Assembly: GCA_001797035.1 (NCBI GenBank)
Contig: MGOE01000134.1
Coordinates: forward strand, 2,554 to 24,074
Origin: Chloroflexi bacterium RBG_16_72_14
GTDB taxonomy: Bacteria; Chloroflexota; Limnocylindria; Limnocylindrales; CSP1-4
Reading direction: 5' to 3'
DNA length: 21,521 nucleotides
In this document: one piece after another, positions 1-9,976 of the stretch
Layout of the letters: every line of letters starts with the position of its first letter
How positions within the stretch are numbered: position 1 is the stretch's first letter
Notes under the pieces: model-generated
What the model saw: only the letters and a program-made list of their open reading frames with translations
What the model was told of the DNA's origin: nothing
Database searches by the model: none
Translations under genes and position numbers: made by a program

Positions 1-1356
1 CTCGTCCAGGCTGCCGGCGGCGGGGCGCTGGTGCCCGTCGCGACGTCGGCGGCGTCGCACCTGTTCACGGGGCTCGACCGCCCGCGGGCGCTGGGGGTGG
101 TCGGTGCGCTGACGTTCCTGGGCATGGCGGCCGGGCCGTTCCTGGGCGCGGCGATCCTCGACGCGTTCCACCCGGGCGCCGCGCTGTCCCGACTGGGGTT
201 CGGCCCGGGCACCCCCGTCCACGAGGCCCTCGCGCCGGCCTGGCGCTGGGTGTTCTACGTCAACGTGCCGGTGGGCATCGCGGCGCTGGCGATCGCGTGG
301 GCGGCCAGCGGCGGCTGGGACACGCCCCGGCGGACCGGGCGCGTTGACCTCGCGGGGGCGCTCCTGTTCTCCTCGCTCCTGGTCGGGGCGCTGGGCGCGC
401 TCACGCTGCTCGGCAGCCGCGCCGGGGGCGGCGAAGGCGAGGCGTTCGACCCCGTCACGGTGTCGCTGGTCCTGGCCGGCCTGGCCGCCGTCGCCGGGCC
501 CGTGGCGCTTCTGCGCGGCCTGCGGGTCCCGGACCCGTTCCTCGACCCTCGCCTGTTCCGCCACGCTCCGTTCGCGGCGGCCGCCCTCGTCTCGGGCCTG
601 ACGGGCTACGGCTTCGCGACCGCGATCGTGGGCGGGGCCGTGTTCGTCGACCGTGTCCTGTATGGCGGCCCTGACGAGCAACGGCTGGCGCTCGGCGCGC
701 TGGGAGCGGCCACGGCGGCGGGCGCCCTCGTCTCGGGGTTTGCCGTGCGGGTGCTGTCGCTGCGGGTCGTGACCCTGGCGGGGCTGGCGGCGTCGATCGC
801 CGGCCTCGCCCTGATGGCCGGCTGGACGGCCGACACCTCGATCGAGTCGGCGGCGGGCGCGCTCGCCCTGTTCGGCGCCGGTTTCGGGCTCACCGTGACG
901 CCGCGCTCAACGGCGGCCGTGGAGGCCGTCTCGCACGAGGCCTACGGAATCGCGTCGTCGACCGTGACCGTCGCCCGGATGGTGGGCATGGCCGTGGGGC
1001 TCGCCATCCTCACCGCGTACGGTTCGACGACCATCGACCGCCTCTACGACAAGGTCTACGCGACCCCGGATGCCTACCTGGCGTTCATCCCGGAGTCGCT
1101 GCGCGACCGGCCGCTCGAGGATGGCCTGGTCATCGAGGCGCTGGAGGCATGGGCCGCGTCCGAGGCTGCCCGGATCATGGTCGGCATCTTCCTCGTCGCC
1201 GCGGTCGTGACGGCGGTCGCCATCCCGCCATCGCTCGTCCTGGACCGCCGCCGGCGGCGTATGCTCGCCGACGGCGAGGCGGACGCCTCCCGGAGCGGAG
1301 AGCCCGATCCCGATGCAGCCCAACGGCACGCCGAGCCCGGAGCGGTCGGCGGCTGA
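1..1356 (+). CDS. MFS transporter, DHA2/EmrB-QacA-like (5' end outside window)
   Basis: The frame is open from base 1, so the gene begins upstream and only about 451 C-terminal residues are visible. The first residues (LVQAAGGGALVPVATSAA) match the end of TM4 in drug:H+ antiporters of the 14-TM DHA2 family. They are followed by a motif-C-like stretch (GxxGxxxxxGxxxGPFLG) typical of exporters. About ten hydrophobic segments follow, including WRWVFYVNVPVG, a DHA2 hallmark after TM6. An extracytoplasmic loop of about 50 residues (YDKVYATPDAYLAF onward) precedes the last TM, and the protein ends in a basic RRRRR tail. The role is probably proton-driven efflux of a drug or metabolite across the cytoplasmic membrane; the substrate cannot be read. 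The 3' end overlaps the CorA-like gene by 44 bases, suggesting co-transcription. The family call is firm, the specificity unknown. Confidence 0.85.
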   Translation, partial: LVQAAGGGALVPVATSAASHLFTGLDRPRALGVVGALTFLGMAAGPFLGAAILDAFHPGAALSRLGFGPGTPVHEALAPAWRWVFYVNVPVGIAALAIAWAASGGWDTPRRTGRVDLAGALLFSSLLVGALGALTLLGSRAGGGEGEAFDPVTVSLVLAGLAAVAGPVALLRGLRVPDPFLDPRLFRHAPFAAAALVSGLTGYGFATAIVGGAVFVDRVLYGGPDEQRLALGALGAATAAGALVSGFAVRVLSLRVVTLAGLAASIAGLALMAGWTADTSIESAAGALALFGAGFGLTVTPRSTAAVEAVSHEAYGIASSTVTVARMVGMAVGLAILTAYGSTTIDRLYDKVYATPDAYLAFIPESLRDRPLEDGLVIEALEAWAASEAARIMVGIFLVAAVVTAVAIPPSLVLDRRRRRMLADGEADASRSGEPDPDAAQRHAEPGAVGG

Positions 1357-2371
1357 GCCCGCCCGGGCCACCGTGGCGGCCGCGCCCGTGGCAGAGGCGC
1401 CCGACCCGTGGCCGCGCGTCCGTTCGCTCGCCTGGTCGAACGGGCAGGTCGTGCGGCTGGACGGTCGCGAGGCGCTGGAGCCCGCCCTGGCCGATCCCGC
1501 GACCCGCGTCTGGGTGGACGTCACCGCCCCCGAGCACGCCGAGATCGCGGAGCTCGCCGACCTCGTCCGGCTCCACCCGCTGATCACCGAGGACATCGCG
1601 GAGCGCAACCAGCGCGCCAAGTTCGAGGAGATCGAGGGCGCGATCCACATCGTGATGTTCGCCCTCGCGCACGGCGGCGAGGTCACCGAGACCGAGCTCG
1701 ACATCGTCCTCGACCGCGACCTGCTGCTGACCGTCCACGACCCGGGCTGGGACCCGTTCGCGCTGCCGCAGCTGCGCGGCGACGGCGGCCACCTGCTCAA
1801 GCGGGGCGTGGACTTCCTGCTGTACGCGATCACCGACGGCGTCGTGGACGCGTACTTTCCGGTGCTCGACGCGATCGAGGACGAGATCGACGGCCTCCAG
1901 GACGACGTGATCCGCAAGCCGACGTCGTGGACGCTGGAGCGGCTGTTCACGCTCAAGCGCGAGCTGGTCGCGCTGCGCCGCGCGATCACGCCGGCGCGCG
2001 AGATCTTCAACCAGCTGACGAACCGCGACCTCGAGCTGATCGCCCCCGAGCACCTCGTCTACTTCCGCGACGTGTACGACCACCTGATCCGGGTGACGGA
2101 CGAGCTGGACAACGACCGCGAGCTGGTGGCGGGCACGCTCGAGGTCTACCTGTCGACCATCAACAACAACCTGTCCGTGATCATGAAGCGGCTGACCGGC
2201 GTGACGGTGATCCTGGCCGGGATCGGGGCGCTGGCCGGGATCTTCGGCATGAGCGAGGCCGGGGCCGCGATCGCCGCGGGCGAGGCCCCCGGGTTCTGGG
2301 TGATCACGAGCGTGATCCTGGGCCTGGCGGCGCTGACCGCGGTCTTCCTGCGGCGGATCGACTGGATCTGA
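1313..2371 (+). CDS. corA: CorA-like Mg2+/divalent cation channel with GMS in place of GMN
   Basis: 352 residues, near the usual CorA length. A Pro/Ala-rich N-terminus (1-35) precedes an alpha/beta cytoplasmic domain (about 36-200) containing the family segment HPLITEDI. A long helical stalk follows (about 200-290). Two C-terminal TM helices lie at about 292-312 and 328-346, and the end RRIDWI is CorA-like (K/R-rich, W near the end). CorA proteins are pentameric inner-membrane channels for Mg2+ and related ions. The normally invariant Gly-Met-Asn at the end of TM1 reads Gly-Met-Ser here (residues 312-314), followed by EAG. The ATG at 1313 lies inside the MFS gene with only a weak GGAG upstream; a GTG at 1373 would remove the overlap but lacks any Shine-Dalgarno sequence. 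The family is secure. Whether it conducts Mg2+ with the altered signature is not. Confidence 0.85.
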   Translation: MQPNGTPSPERSAAEPARATVAAAPVAEAPDPWPRVRSLAWSNGQVVRLDGREALEPALADPATRVWVDVTAPEHAEIAELADLVRLHPLITEDIAERNQRAKFEEIEGAIHIVMFALAHGGEVTETELDIVLDRDLLLTVHDPGWDPFALPQLRGDGGHLLKRGVDFLLYAITDGVVDAYFPVLDAIEDEIDGLQDDVIRKPTSWTLERLFTLKRELVALRRAITPAREIFNQLTNRDLELIAPEHLVYFRDVYDHLIRVTDELDNDRELVAGTLEVYLSTINNNLSVIMKRLTGVTVILAGIGALAGIFGMSEAGAAIAAGEAPGFWVITSVILGLAALTAVFLRRIDWI

Positions 2372-2378
2372 CGCGACC

Positions 2379-3125
2379 CTAGCCGCAGGTGACCGGCCGG
2401 GGTTTCGGACGGGCGTCCTTGGGATCGGCGTCGCCGACCGAGATCGGGAACGCGATCAGCTGCGTCTTGCCACGGGTTCCCTTTGGCCCCTCGGAGGTCT
2501 GCAGCCAGAGCTGCTCCTCGGTGGCTTCGATCGCGTCGTCGAGGCTGGTCTGGTGAAGCCTGACCTCGCGGACCTCGTACAGGTGCAGCCGGTTATCGCT
2601 GGTGTAGACCTGGACGATCATGCCGAGCATCTTGCGGCCCTGCTTCTTCTGGATCGCCAGCTCGTAGATCGGGCCGAACATGCCGTCGCGGGCATGGGCG
2701 TACAGGTAGGTCGCCCTGCCTTCGCCCGGCTGGCCGAACAGGTCGAGCGCCGCTGACGGGTCGCTGTGCAGGTACATCGCGACGTTGCACAGCGGATAGC
2801 CGTCGTTCCCCTTGACCACCGGCAGGTCGATGTCGAGGGCGGGGACGACGACGCGCGTCGCGAGCACGCGCTTGCCGGGAGTCGCGGTCGGTGAGGCGGT
2901 AGGGCTGGGAGCCGCCGACGCCGGGGCCGAGCCGTCCGGCGACGTGGACGGCGTGGTCGTGGGCGAAGGGGAGAGGACCTCAGTGGTCGGCGGGCCGTCC
3001 ACCACGGCGCCCGCGGTGGTCGGGTCCGCGTAGGACATCAGACCCGCGGTGACCAGCACGACGCCCATCGCGGTGACCAGCGCCGGCAGCAGGCGTGTGC
3101 GGACGACGACGAGGACGGGGACCAT
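2379..3125 (-). CDS. Sortase-fold, membrane-anchored protein with Ser at the catalytic Cys position
   Basis: 248 residues. One N-terminal TM or uncleaved signal segment (about 12-32) is followed by a Pro/Ser/Thr linker (about 40-86), then a domain with the order of sortase elements. These are RVVVPALDIDLPVV (91-104, like IPxIxxxxPV), GEGRATYLYAHARDGMFGPI (134-153, like the GHR region, with H144), GMIVQVY (168-174) and LWLQTSEG (206-213). The last aligns with the TLxTC strand, but the nucleophile position is Ser211 (codon TCC). The conserved Arg on the next strand appears as Gln222 (KTQLIAF); R218 is nearby. The only cysteines are C113 and C247. Active sortases are extracellular Cys transpeptidases, so this one is either a non-canonical enzyme or a binding/structural homologue. 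It is divergent from the thioredoxin gene at 3195. The ATG has a TAGGAT box 9 bases upstream. Confidence 0.65.
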   Translation of the reverse strand: MVPVLVVVRTRLLPALVTAMGVVLVTAGLMSYADPTTAGAVVDGPPTTEVLSPSPTTTPSTSPDGSAPASAAPSPTASPTATPGKRVLATRVVVPALDIDLPVVKGNDGYPLCNVAMYLHSDPSAALDLFGQPGEGRATYLYAHARDGMFGPIYELAIQKKQGRKMLGMIVQVYTSDNRLHLYEVREVRLHQTSLDDAIEATEEQLWLQTSEGPKGTRGKTQLIAFPISVGDADPKDARPKPRPVTCG

Positions 3126-3134
3126 GGCCCCGGA

Positions 3135-3140
3135 ATCCTA
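3135..3140 (-). promoter_or_regulatory. Candidate -10 box (TAGGAT) for the sortase-like gene
   Basis: TAGGAT read on the minus strand ends 9 bases before the ATG at 3125, which would give a leaderless or near-leaderless mRNA. No TTGACA-like -35 is visible, nor any Shine-Dalgarno sequence. It sits in the 69-base gap between two divergent genes. Proposed from position and TANNNT pattern only. Confidence 0.35.
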
Positions 3141-3181
3141 GAGGACGCAGCCCGGACCTGCCCCCGACCGGTTGGTACTGG

Positions 3182-3187
3182 TACGCT
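3182..3187 (+). promoter_or_regulatory. Candidate -10 box (TACGCT) for the thioredoxin-like gene
   Basis: TACGCT ends 7 bases before the ATG at 3195. That is the spacing expected if transcription starts at the A of the start codon. There is no Shine-Dalgarno sequence before this ATG, which fits a leaderless message. No -35 element is recognisable. Confidence 0.35.
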
Positions 3188-3194
3188 CGCGCCG

Positions 3195-3902
3195 ATGGGT
3201 GGGAAGACGGCGATCGCGACCGGCCTCGTCACGGGCGTCGTCGCCGGTGGGCTCGTGCTCGGCGGGATCCTGCTGCTGGCGCCGGCGATCCCCGCCGCGT
3301 CGGATCCGCCCGCGACCGCCGCGCCGTCGCGTTCGGCATCGCCCGTGCCGTCGCCGGAGGCGTCACCCTCGCCGTCGCCTGCGACCTCCGCTCCCGCCTC
3401 CCCGGCGTCCCCGACCCCGGCGTCCCCGGTCCCTGCGTCGCCGTCCGTTCCGCCCCAGACCGGGTTCGGGGTGGGCGAGCCGGCGCCGAGCCTGCGCGTG
3501 CCGCGCGTGGGCGGCGGCGAGATCGACCTCGCCGCGCTCCGCGGCAAGCCGGTGTGGGTCAACTTCATGGCCACCTGGTGCCTGCCGTGCCGCGACGAGC
3601 TGCCGGCCATGACCGGGTTCGCCACCCGCTACGAGGACACCGGCCTGGTAGTGGTGGCGGTCGACATCCGCGAGGACGAGGCCGCCGTGGACGCGTTCAT
3701 GCGCGGTCTCGGGGTCACGTTCCCGGTCGGCCTGGACACGGACGGCGTGGCCCAGGCCGCGTGGGGCGCGTACGCGCTGCCCGTGCACTTCTGGGTGGAT
3801 GCCCAGGGCGTCGTACGGGACGGGGCCCTGGGCGGGATCGGGCCGGACGTGATGGCCGCGGGCCTCCGGACGATCCTGCCGGGCGTGGACGTCACGCCCT
3901 AG
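3195..3902 (+). CDS. Membrane-anchored TlpA/ResA-like thiol-disulfide oxidoreductase
   Basis: 235 residues. One N-terminal TM segment (about 8-30) and a Pro/Ser/Ala-rich linker (about 36-88) lead to a thioredoxin domain (about 92-228). The domain opens with GEPAPSLRV (AhpC/TSA-type entry), then GKPVWVNFMATWCLPC with the redox pair C129-x-x-C132, and the cis-proline at P196 in ALPVHFWVD. The intervening DLAALRGKP and VVVAVDIREDE are typical of TlpA, ResA and CcmG. It should act outside the membrane on protein thiols, such as apocytochrome c or other exported Cys proteins. No cytochrome maturation gene is nearby to name the partner. The linker composition matches the divergent sortase-like protein, so both may work at the cell surface. 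The ATG was chosen because it directly precedes the TM segment and follows a candidate -10 box. Confidence 0.88.
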   Translation: MGGKTAIATGLVTGVVAGGLVLGGILLLAPAIPAASDPPATAAPSRSASPVPSPEASPSPSPATSAPASPASPTPASPVPASPSVPPQTGFGVGEPAPSLRVPRVGGGEIDLAALRGKPVWVNFMATWCLPCRDELPAMTGFATRYEDTGLVVVAVDIREDEAAVDAFMRGLGVTFPVGLDTDGVAQAAWGAYALPVHFWVDAQGVVRDGALGGIGPDVMAAGLRTILPGVDVTP

Positions 3903-3933
3903 CCGGTCCGGCGGACGCGGGGGCGCGGAGAAG

Positions 3934-3952
3934 GCCGAGCCGAGCCGAGCCG
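3934..3952. repeat. Short GCCGA tandem repeat in the convergent gap
   Basis: Three full and one partial copies of GCCGA lie in the 62-base gap between the convergent ends of the thioredoxin-like gene (3902) and nuoN (3965). No convincing hairpin plus T-run terminator is visible for either gene. The repeat is short and may be simple-sequence drift. Confidence 0.6.
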
Positions 3953-3964
3953 CCCGAGACCGCG

Positions 3965-5446
3965 CTAGCTGATGATCGCCTTTGCGGCGCCGCCCACGAT
4001 CTCGAGCATCGCGCCCGGGAACAGGCCCAGCACGATCGTGAGCACCGTCGCCACCGCGAGCCCGGCCCACACCAGGCGCCCGTGGGCGAGCGAGGGGATC
4101 TCGGTGGTCGGGTCGCGCATGAACATGTAGACCACGACGCGCAGGTAGTAGAACGCGGCGGCGGCGGCGTTGAGCACGGCGAGCACGGCGAGGACGGCGA
4201 GCCAGCCGCCGGCCTGGACGGCCGCGAGGATCACGTAGAACTTGCCGAAGAAGCCGGCTGTGGGCGGGATGCCGGTGAGCGACAGCAGGAACAGCGTCAT
4301 CAGGATCGCGAGCGTCGGCTCGCGGCGGATGAGGCCCGCGAACGTGGACAGGTTGCTGGTCACGCCCAGGCGCTTCTGGAGCGCGGCGATGACGGCGAAC
4401 GCGCCGAGGTTCATGAACGCGTATGCGGCCCCGTAGTAGAGAAGCCCCTCCATGCCGGACTGCTGTCCCGCCGCCCAGGCCGCGAAGCCGACCAGCATGT
4501 AGCCGGTGTGGGCGATCGAGGAGTAGGCAAGCATCCGCTTGACGTTGTCCTGCGTCAGCGCGACCAGGTTGCCGAGGGTCATCGTCGTGGCGGCGAGCAC
4601 CATCACCACGACGTTCCAGTCGGCGGCCAGCGGCCCGAGGGCCTCCGCGAACAGCCGGATGATCAGCGCGAACGCCCCCACCTTGGGGCCCACGGACAGG
4701 TAGCCCGTGACCGGCGTCGGGGAGCCCTGGTACGCGTCGGGCGTCCAGTAGTGGAACGGCACGGCGGCGATCTTGAACGCCACGCCCGTGGTCAGGAACG
4801 CGAGCCCCAGGCCCAGCCCCGGGGTCAGCGGCCGCCCGTCAGCGACCTGTCCGAGCACGGCGGCGACCCCGGCGATGCTCGTGGTACCCGTGAGGCCCCA
4901 CACGAACGCGAGACCGAACAGGAAGATCGCGCTCGAGAACGAGCCCAGCAGGAAGTACTTGATCGCGCCCTCGGTGCTGTACCCGTCCGACTTGTGGTAG
5001 CCGGCGAGCACGTAGCCCGGCAGGACCATGAGCTCCAGGCCCAGGAACAGGACCAGCAGGTCCGCGGACGCCGAGATCAGCATCGCGCCCGAGATCGCGA
5101 ACACGAGCACGGCGGCGAACTCCGCCACCGGCAGCTCCCGCTCCTCGAGGTAGTCCGGGGCGAACGCGATGGTGAGGGCGGCGATCGAGATGAACAGCAG
5201 GTCCAGGAACGTCGTGAGCGGATCGACCACGTAGGCGCCCTGGAAGGCCGTGACCTCGTCGCGGCCGGTGACGGCGCCCTGGCCGGTGAGCACGACCAGG
5301 ATCGCCACCAGCGCGAGGCCCGCGAACGTGACCGCCAGCGCCGGGACCTTGCGCCCGGGCGCGATGAAGTCCACGAACAGGATCGCCGCCGCCACCAGGA
5401 CCGCCGCGATGAAGGGGGCGAGGGTGACGGCGTCTTCGTAGCCCAC
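3965..5446 (-). CDS. nuoN: NADH-quinone oxidoreductase subunit N (complex I membrane arm)
   Basis: 493 residues, the usual length. It is one of three Mrp-antiporter-like proton-pumping subunits, with about 14 TM helices. The TM5 region LFLGLELMVLPGYVLAGY carries the conserved Glu (E138), and EGAIKYFLLGSFSS is the NuoN-specific segment just before the first broken helix. VPFHYWTPDAYQGSPTPVTG contains the conserved P-F-H-x-W-x-PDAY-x-G-x-P-T-P signature. The start is a GTG with a strong AGGAGG six bases upstream, and the TAG of nuoM lies inside that ribosome binding site. It is the last gene of the nuo operon; the next gene downstream is convergent. Confidence 0.97.
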   Translation of the reverse strand: MGYEDAVTLAPFIAAVLVAAAILFVDFIAPGRKVPALAVTFAGLALVAILVVLTGQGAVTGRDEVTAFQGAYVVDPLTTFLDLLFISIAALTIAFAPDYLEERELPVAEFAAVLVFAISGAMLISASADLLVLFLGLELMVLPGYVLAGYHKSDGYSTEGAIKYFLLGSFSSAIFLFGLAFVWGLTGTTSIAGVAAVLGQVADGRPLTPGLGLGLAFLTTGVAFKIAAVPFHYWTPDAYQGSPTPVTGYLSVGPKVGAFALIIRLFAEALGPLAADWNVVVMVLAATTMTLGNLVALTQDNVKRMLAYSSIAHTGYMLVGFAAWAAGQQSGMEGLLYYGAAYAFMNLGAFAVIAALQKRLGVTSNLSTFAGLIRREPTLAILMTLFLLSLTGIPPTAGFFGKFYVILAAVQAGGWLAVLAVLAVLNAAAAAFYYLRVVVYMFMRDPTTEIPSLAHGRLVWAGLAVATVLTIVLGLFPGAMLEIVGGAAKAIIS

Positions 5447-5456
5447 GCTCAGCCTC

Positions 5457-7021
5457 CTACCGCCACAGCCCGAGGGCGACGGGGGCGCCCTGCAGGACCG
5501 CGTTCAGGGTCTGGGTGACGGACCCGTCCACGAGGTCCAGGATCAGGCCGGGGAACAGGCCGAACACGACGACCAGCGCGCCCAGCGGCACCAGCGTGAA
5601 CACCTCCACGGGGCGCATGTCGGTCAGGTGCCCGCCGAGCCCCTTGAGGAAGTCCGACACCTCGCCGAACGCCACCCGCTGGAACATCCACAGCAGGTAC
5701 CCGGCGGCGAGGATCATCACGAATGTCGCCACCACGGCCGCCCACGGCTGGACGGCGAACGTGCCGATCAGGGTGAGGAACTCGCCCACGAACCCGGACA
5801 GGCCCGGCAGGCCGACCGACGCGAACACGAAGAACCCGAAGAACGCCGCGTAGACCGGGACCCTGGCACCCAGCCCGCTCATCTTGGCGATCGTCCGGTC
5901 GTGGGTCCGCTCGTAGATCACGCCCACGAGCAGGAACAGGGCGCCCGTGATCAGCCCGTGGTTGACCATCTGCAGGATCGCGCCCTGCAAGGCCTGGGGC
6001 TGGAACACGAAGATGCCCAGGGTCACGAAGCCCATGTGGCTGACCGAGGAGTACGCCACCAGCTTCTTGAGGTCCGGCTGGACGAGGGCGACGATCGCGC
6101 CGTAGATGATCGCGATCAGCGACAGCACGATGATCGCGGGCGCCCACGTCTGCGCCGCGTCGGGGAACAACGGCAGCGCGAACCGGATGAACCCGTAGCC
6201 GCCGAGCTTGAGCAGGACGCCGGCCAGGATGACCGAGCCCGCCGTGGGGGCCTCGACGTGGGCGTCGGGCAGCCAGGTGTGGAACGGGAACATCGGGACC
6301 TTGATCGCGAACGCGAGGAAGAAGGCGCCGAAGGCGAGGAACTGGAAGGTGGGGTCGAATCCACCGCCGCCCGCGAACCTGGTCAGCACCTCGAGGTCGA
6401 AGGCGCCCTGCCACGGGTCGGTGACGCCGGCGTTGGACTGCGACGCGAAGTACGTGAACGCGGTGGCCAGGATCGCGACCAGCATCAGCAGCGAGCCGAC
6501 CAGGGTGTACAGGACGAACTTGATCGTGGCGTAGATCCGGTTCACGCCGCCCCACACGCCGATGATCAGGTACATCGGCACGAGGACCAGCTCCCAGAAC
6601 ACGTAGAACAGGAACAGGTCGAGGGCGACGAACACCCCGGTCATCCCGACCTCGAGCACGAGGAAGGAGACCATGTACTCCTTGACCCGGTTCTGGATCG
6701 GCCGGAACGAGGCGAGGATGCTGATCCAGGTGAGCGTCGTGGTCAGGACGACCATGGCCATCGACAGCCCGTCCACGCCGACCTTGTACTGGATGCCGAA
6801 CAGCGGGATCCAGTCGATCGCTTGGTCGTACTCGAACCCCGGTCGGCCGGGCGTGAAGCCCACCAGCAGGATCAGCGACACCACCCACGCCGCGAGCGCG
6901 AAGCCCAGCGCCGTCCAGCGGATGAGGTCCGTGCGCTTGCCCGGCAGGAACGCGACGACGAGCGCGCCCAGCAGGGGCAGGAACACGACCAGCGACACGA
7001 TCGGGATGTCGTTGACGTTCA

Positions 7022-7022
<1 letters not shown>
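5457..7022 (-). CDS. nuoM: NADH-quinone oxidoreductase subunit M (complex I membrane arm)
   Basis: 521 residues with about 14 TM helices, an antiporter-like proton-pumping subunit. The TM5 signature LFYVFWELVLVPMYLIIGVW places the essential Glu at E144, the same number as in E. coli NuoM. FPFHTWLPDAHVEAPTAGSV is the conserved segment near the first broken helix, and the lysines of the central water channel lie in the usual IKFVLYTLVGS and LKKLVAYSSVSHMG contexts. The ATG is chosen because it forms a TGATG overlap with the nuoL stop and gives the standard N-terminus (MNVNDIPIVSLVVFLPLLGA). The frame is open far upstream, but that stretch is antiparallel noise inside nuoL. It is translationally coupled to nuoL and followed 10 bases later by nuoN. 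Confidence 0.97.
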
Positions 7023-9040
<2,018 letters not shown>

Positions 9041-9053
9041 CGTCCGGTCCGCC

Positions 9054-9386
9054 CTACTGCCGCATCGCGTCGTACTCGTCGACGAGCGGCGTCTTCCGGT
9101 TGCGGAAGATGGCGATCACGATCGCGAGGCCGATCGTCGCCTCGGCGGCGGCGGCGGCCATCACGATCAGCGCGATCACCGACGCGCTGGGGTTGAGCTC
9201 AGGCTTGAACGCCCCGAACCCGATGATCGCGAGGTTGACGGCGTTGAGCATGAGCTCGATCGACATCAGCATGCTGATCGCGTTCCGCCGGGCGAGGAAG
9301 CCGAAGGCACCGATCGCGAACAGGACTCCGGCCAGGATCAGGTAGGCGTCCAGCGACTGCGAGACGTCGCTGAGGAAGGCCAGCAT
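9054..9386 (-). CDS. nuoK: NADH-quinone oxidoreductase subunit K
   Basis: 110 residues with three TM helices, normal for NuoK. The conserved membrane glutamates are present: E44 in LMSIELMLNAVNL and E82 in AAAAEATIGLAIV, equivalent to E. coli E36 and E72, which link the E-channel to the antiporter-like subunits. The C-terminal tail (RNRKTPLVDEYDAMRQ) is cytoplasmic and polar. The ATG at 9386 overlaps the nuoJ stop as TGATG, so translation is coupled. The frame extends upstream into nuoJ without family similarity, so the short form is chosen. Confidence 0.97.
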   Translation of the reverse strand: MLAFLSDVSQSLDAYLILAGVLFAIGAFGFLARRNAISMLMSIELMLNAVNLAIIGFGAFKPELNPSASVIALIVMAAAAAEATIGLAIVIAIFRNRKTPLVDEYDAMRQ

Positions 9387-9967
9387 CAGCCCCGCTCCTC
9401 GGGCTCGTCGACGCGCGGCCGCTCGCGCTTGGCCACGAACACGCCGCCGATCACCGCGGCGAGCAGCAGCACGGACACGACCTCGAACGGCAGGACGTAG
9501 TCCCTGAACAACGCCTCGGCGACGCCGAGGCCGTCCTGCCCTTCCGGCGGCTTGCCGGTCCACGTCCATTTGCGGCTCGCAGCCGCGCTCCAGTCCGTGG
9601 CGGTGACCGTGATAGCCAGGATGAGTGCCAGGACAATGGCGGCGATACCCGCGGGGATGGCCTGGGTCTGGAACACCAGGCCGCTGGGCGCATCCTTGGT
9701 CTGGGTGAGCATGATCGCGAACAGGATCAGGACGCTGATCGCGCCGATGTACACGAGAACCTGGGCGCCGGCCACGAACGGCGCGCCGGCGAGCACGTAC
9801 AGCCCGGCCAGGGCGCCGAAGCTCACGATCATCGCCAGGCCGCAGCGGATGATGTCGCGCAGGGTGACGACGAGCAGGGCGGACCCGAGCATCACCCCGG
9901 CCAGGGCCAGAAACAGCAGGTCGTCCCACCCGATCCCGAGCAGCGGGATCGTCTCAGGCAGCGTCAC
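9386..9967 (-). CDS. nuoJ: NADH-quinone oxidoreductase subunit J
   Basis: 193 residues with five hydrophobic segments, as expected for NuoJ. GAPFVAGAQVLVYIGAISVLILFAIML is the conserved TM3 region (residues about 61-88), which contains the pi-bulge implicated in coupling; the motif VLVYIGAIxVLxLF is diagnostic. LPFEVVSVLLLAAVIGGVFVAK is the last TM helix. A polar loop of about 30 residues (DWSAAASRKWTWTGKPPEGQ) separates TM4 and TM5. The GTG start is preceded by AGAGGG at normal spacing and lies 9 bases after the stop of the NuoG/GltD fusion. This marks the return to the standard J-K-L-M-N order after the unusual E/F/G block. Confidence 0.95.
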   Translation of the reverse strand: MTLPETIPLLGIGWDDLLFLALAGVMLGSALLVVTLRDIIRCGLAMIVSFGALAGLYVLAGAPFVAGAQVLVYIGAISVLILFAIMLTQTKDAPSGLVFQTQAIPAGIAAIVLALILAITVTATDWSAAASRKWTWTGKPPEGQDGLGVAEALFRDYVLPFEVVSVLLLAAVIGGVFVAKRERPRVDEPEERG

Positions 9968-9976
9968 ACGTCCCTC

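Noticed and set aside
3903..3964. Bidirectional terminator between the convergent thioredoxin-like gene and nuoN
   Set aside because: Only a weak 4-bp GTCC/GGAC stem and a GCCGA repeat; no T-run on either strand.
3095..5518. Long open frame on the plus strand opposite nuoN and across the thioredoxin-like gene
   Set aside because: Arg/Glu/His-rich translation with no domain, antisense to clear nuoN; a typical high-GC shadow frame.
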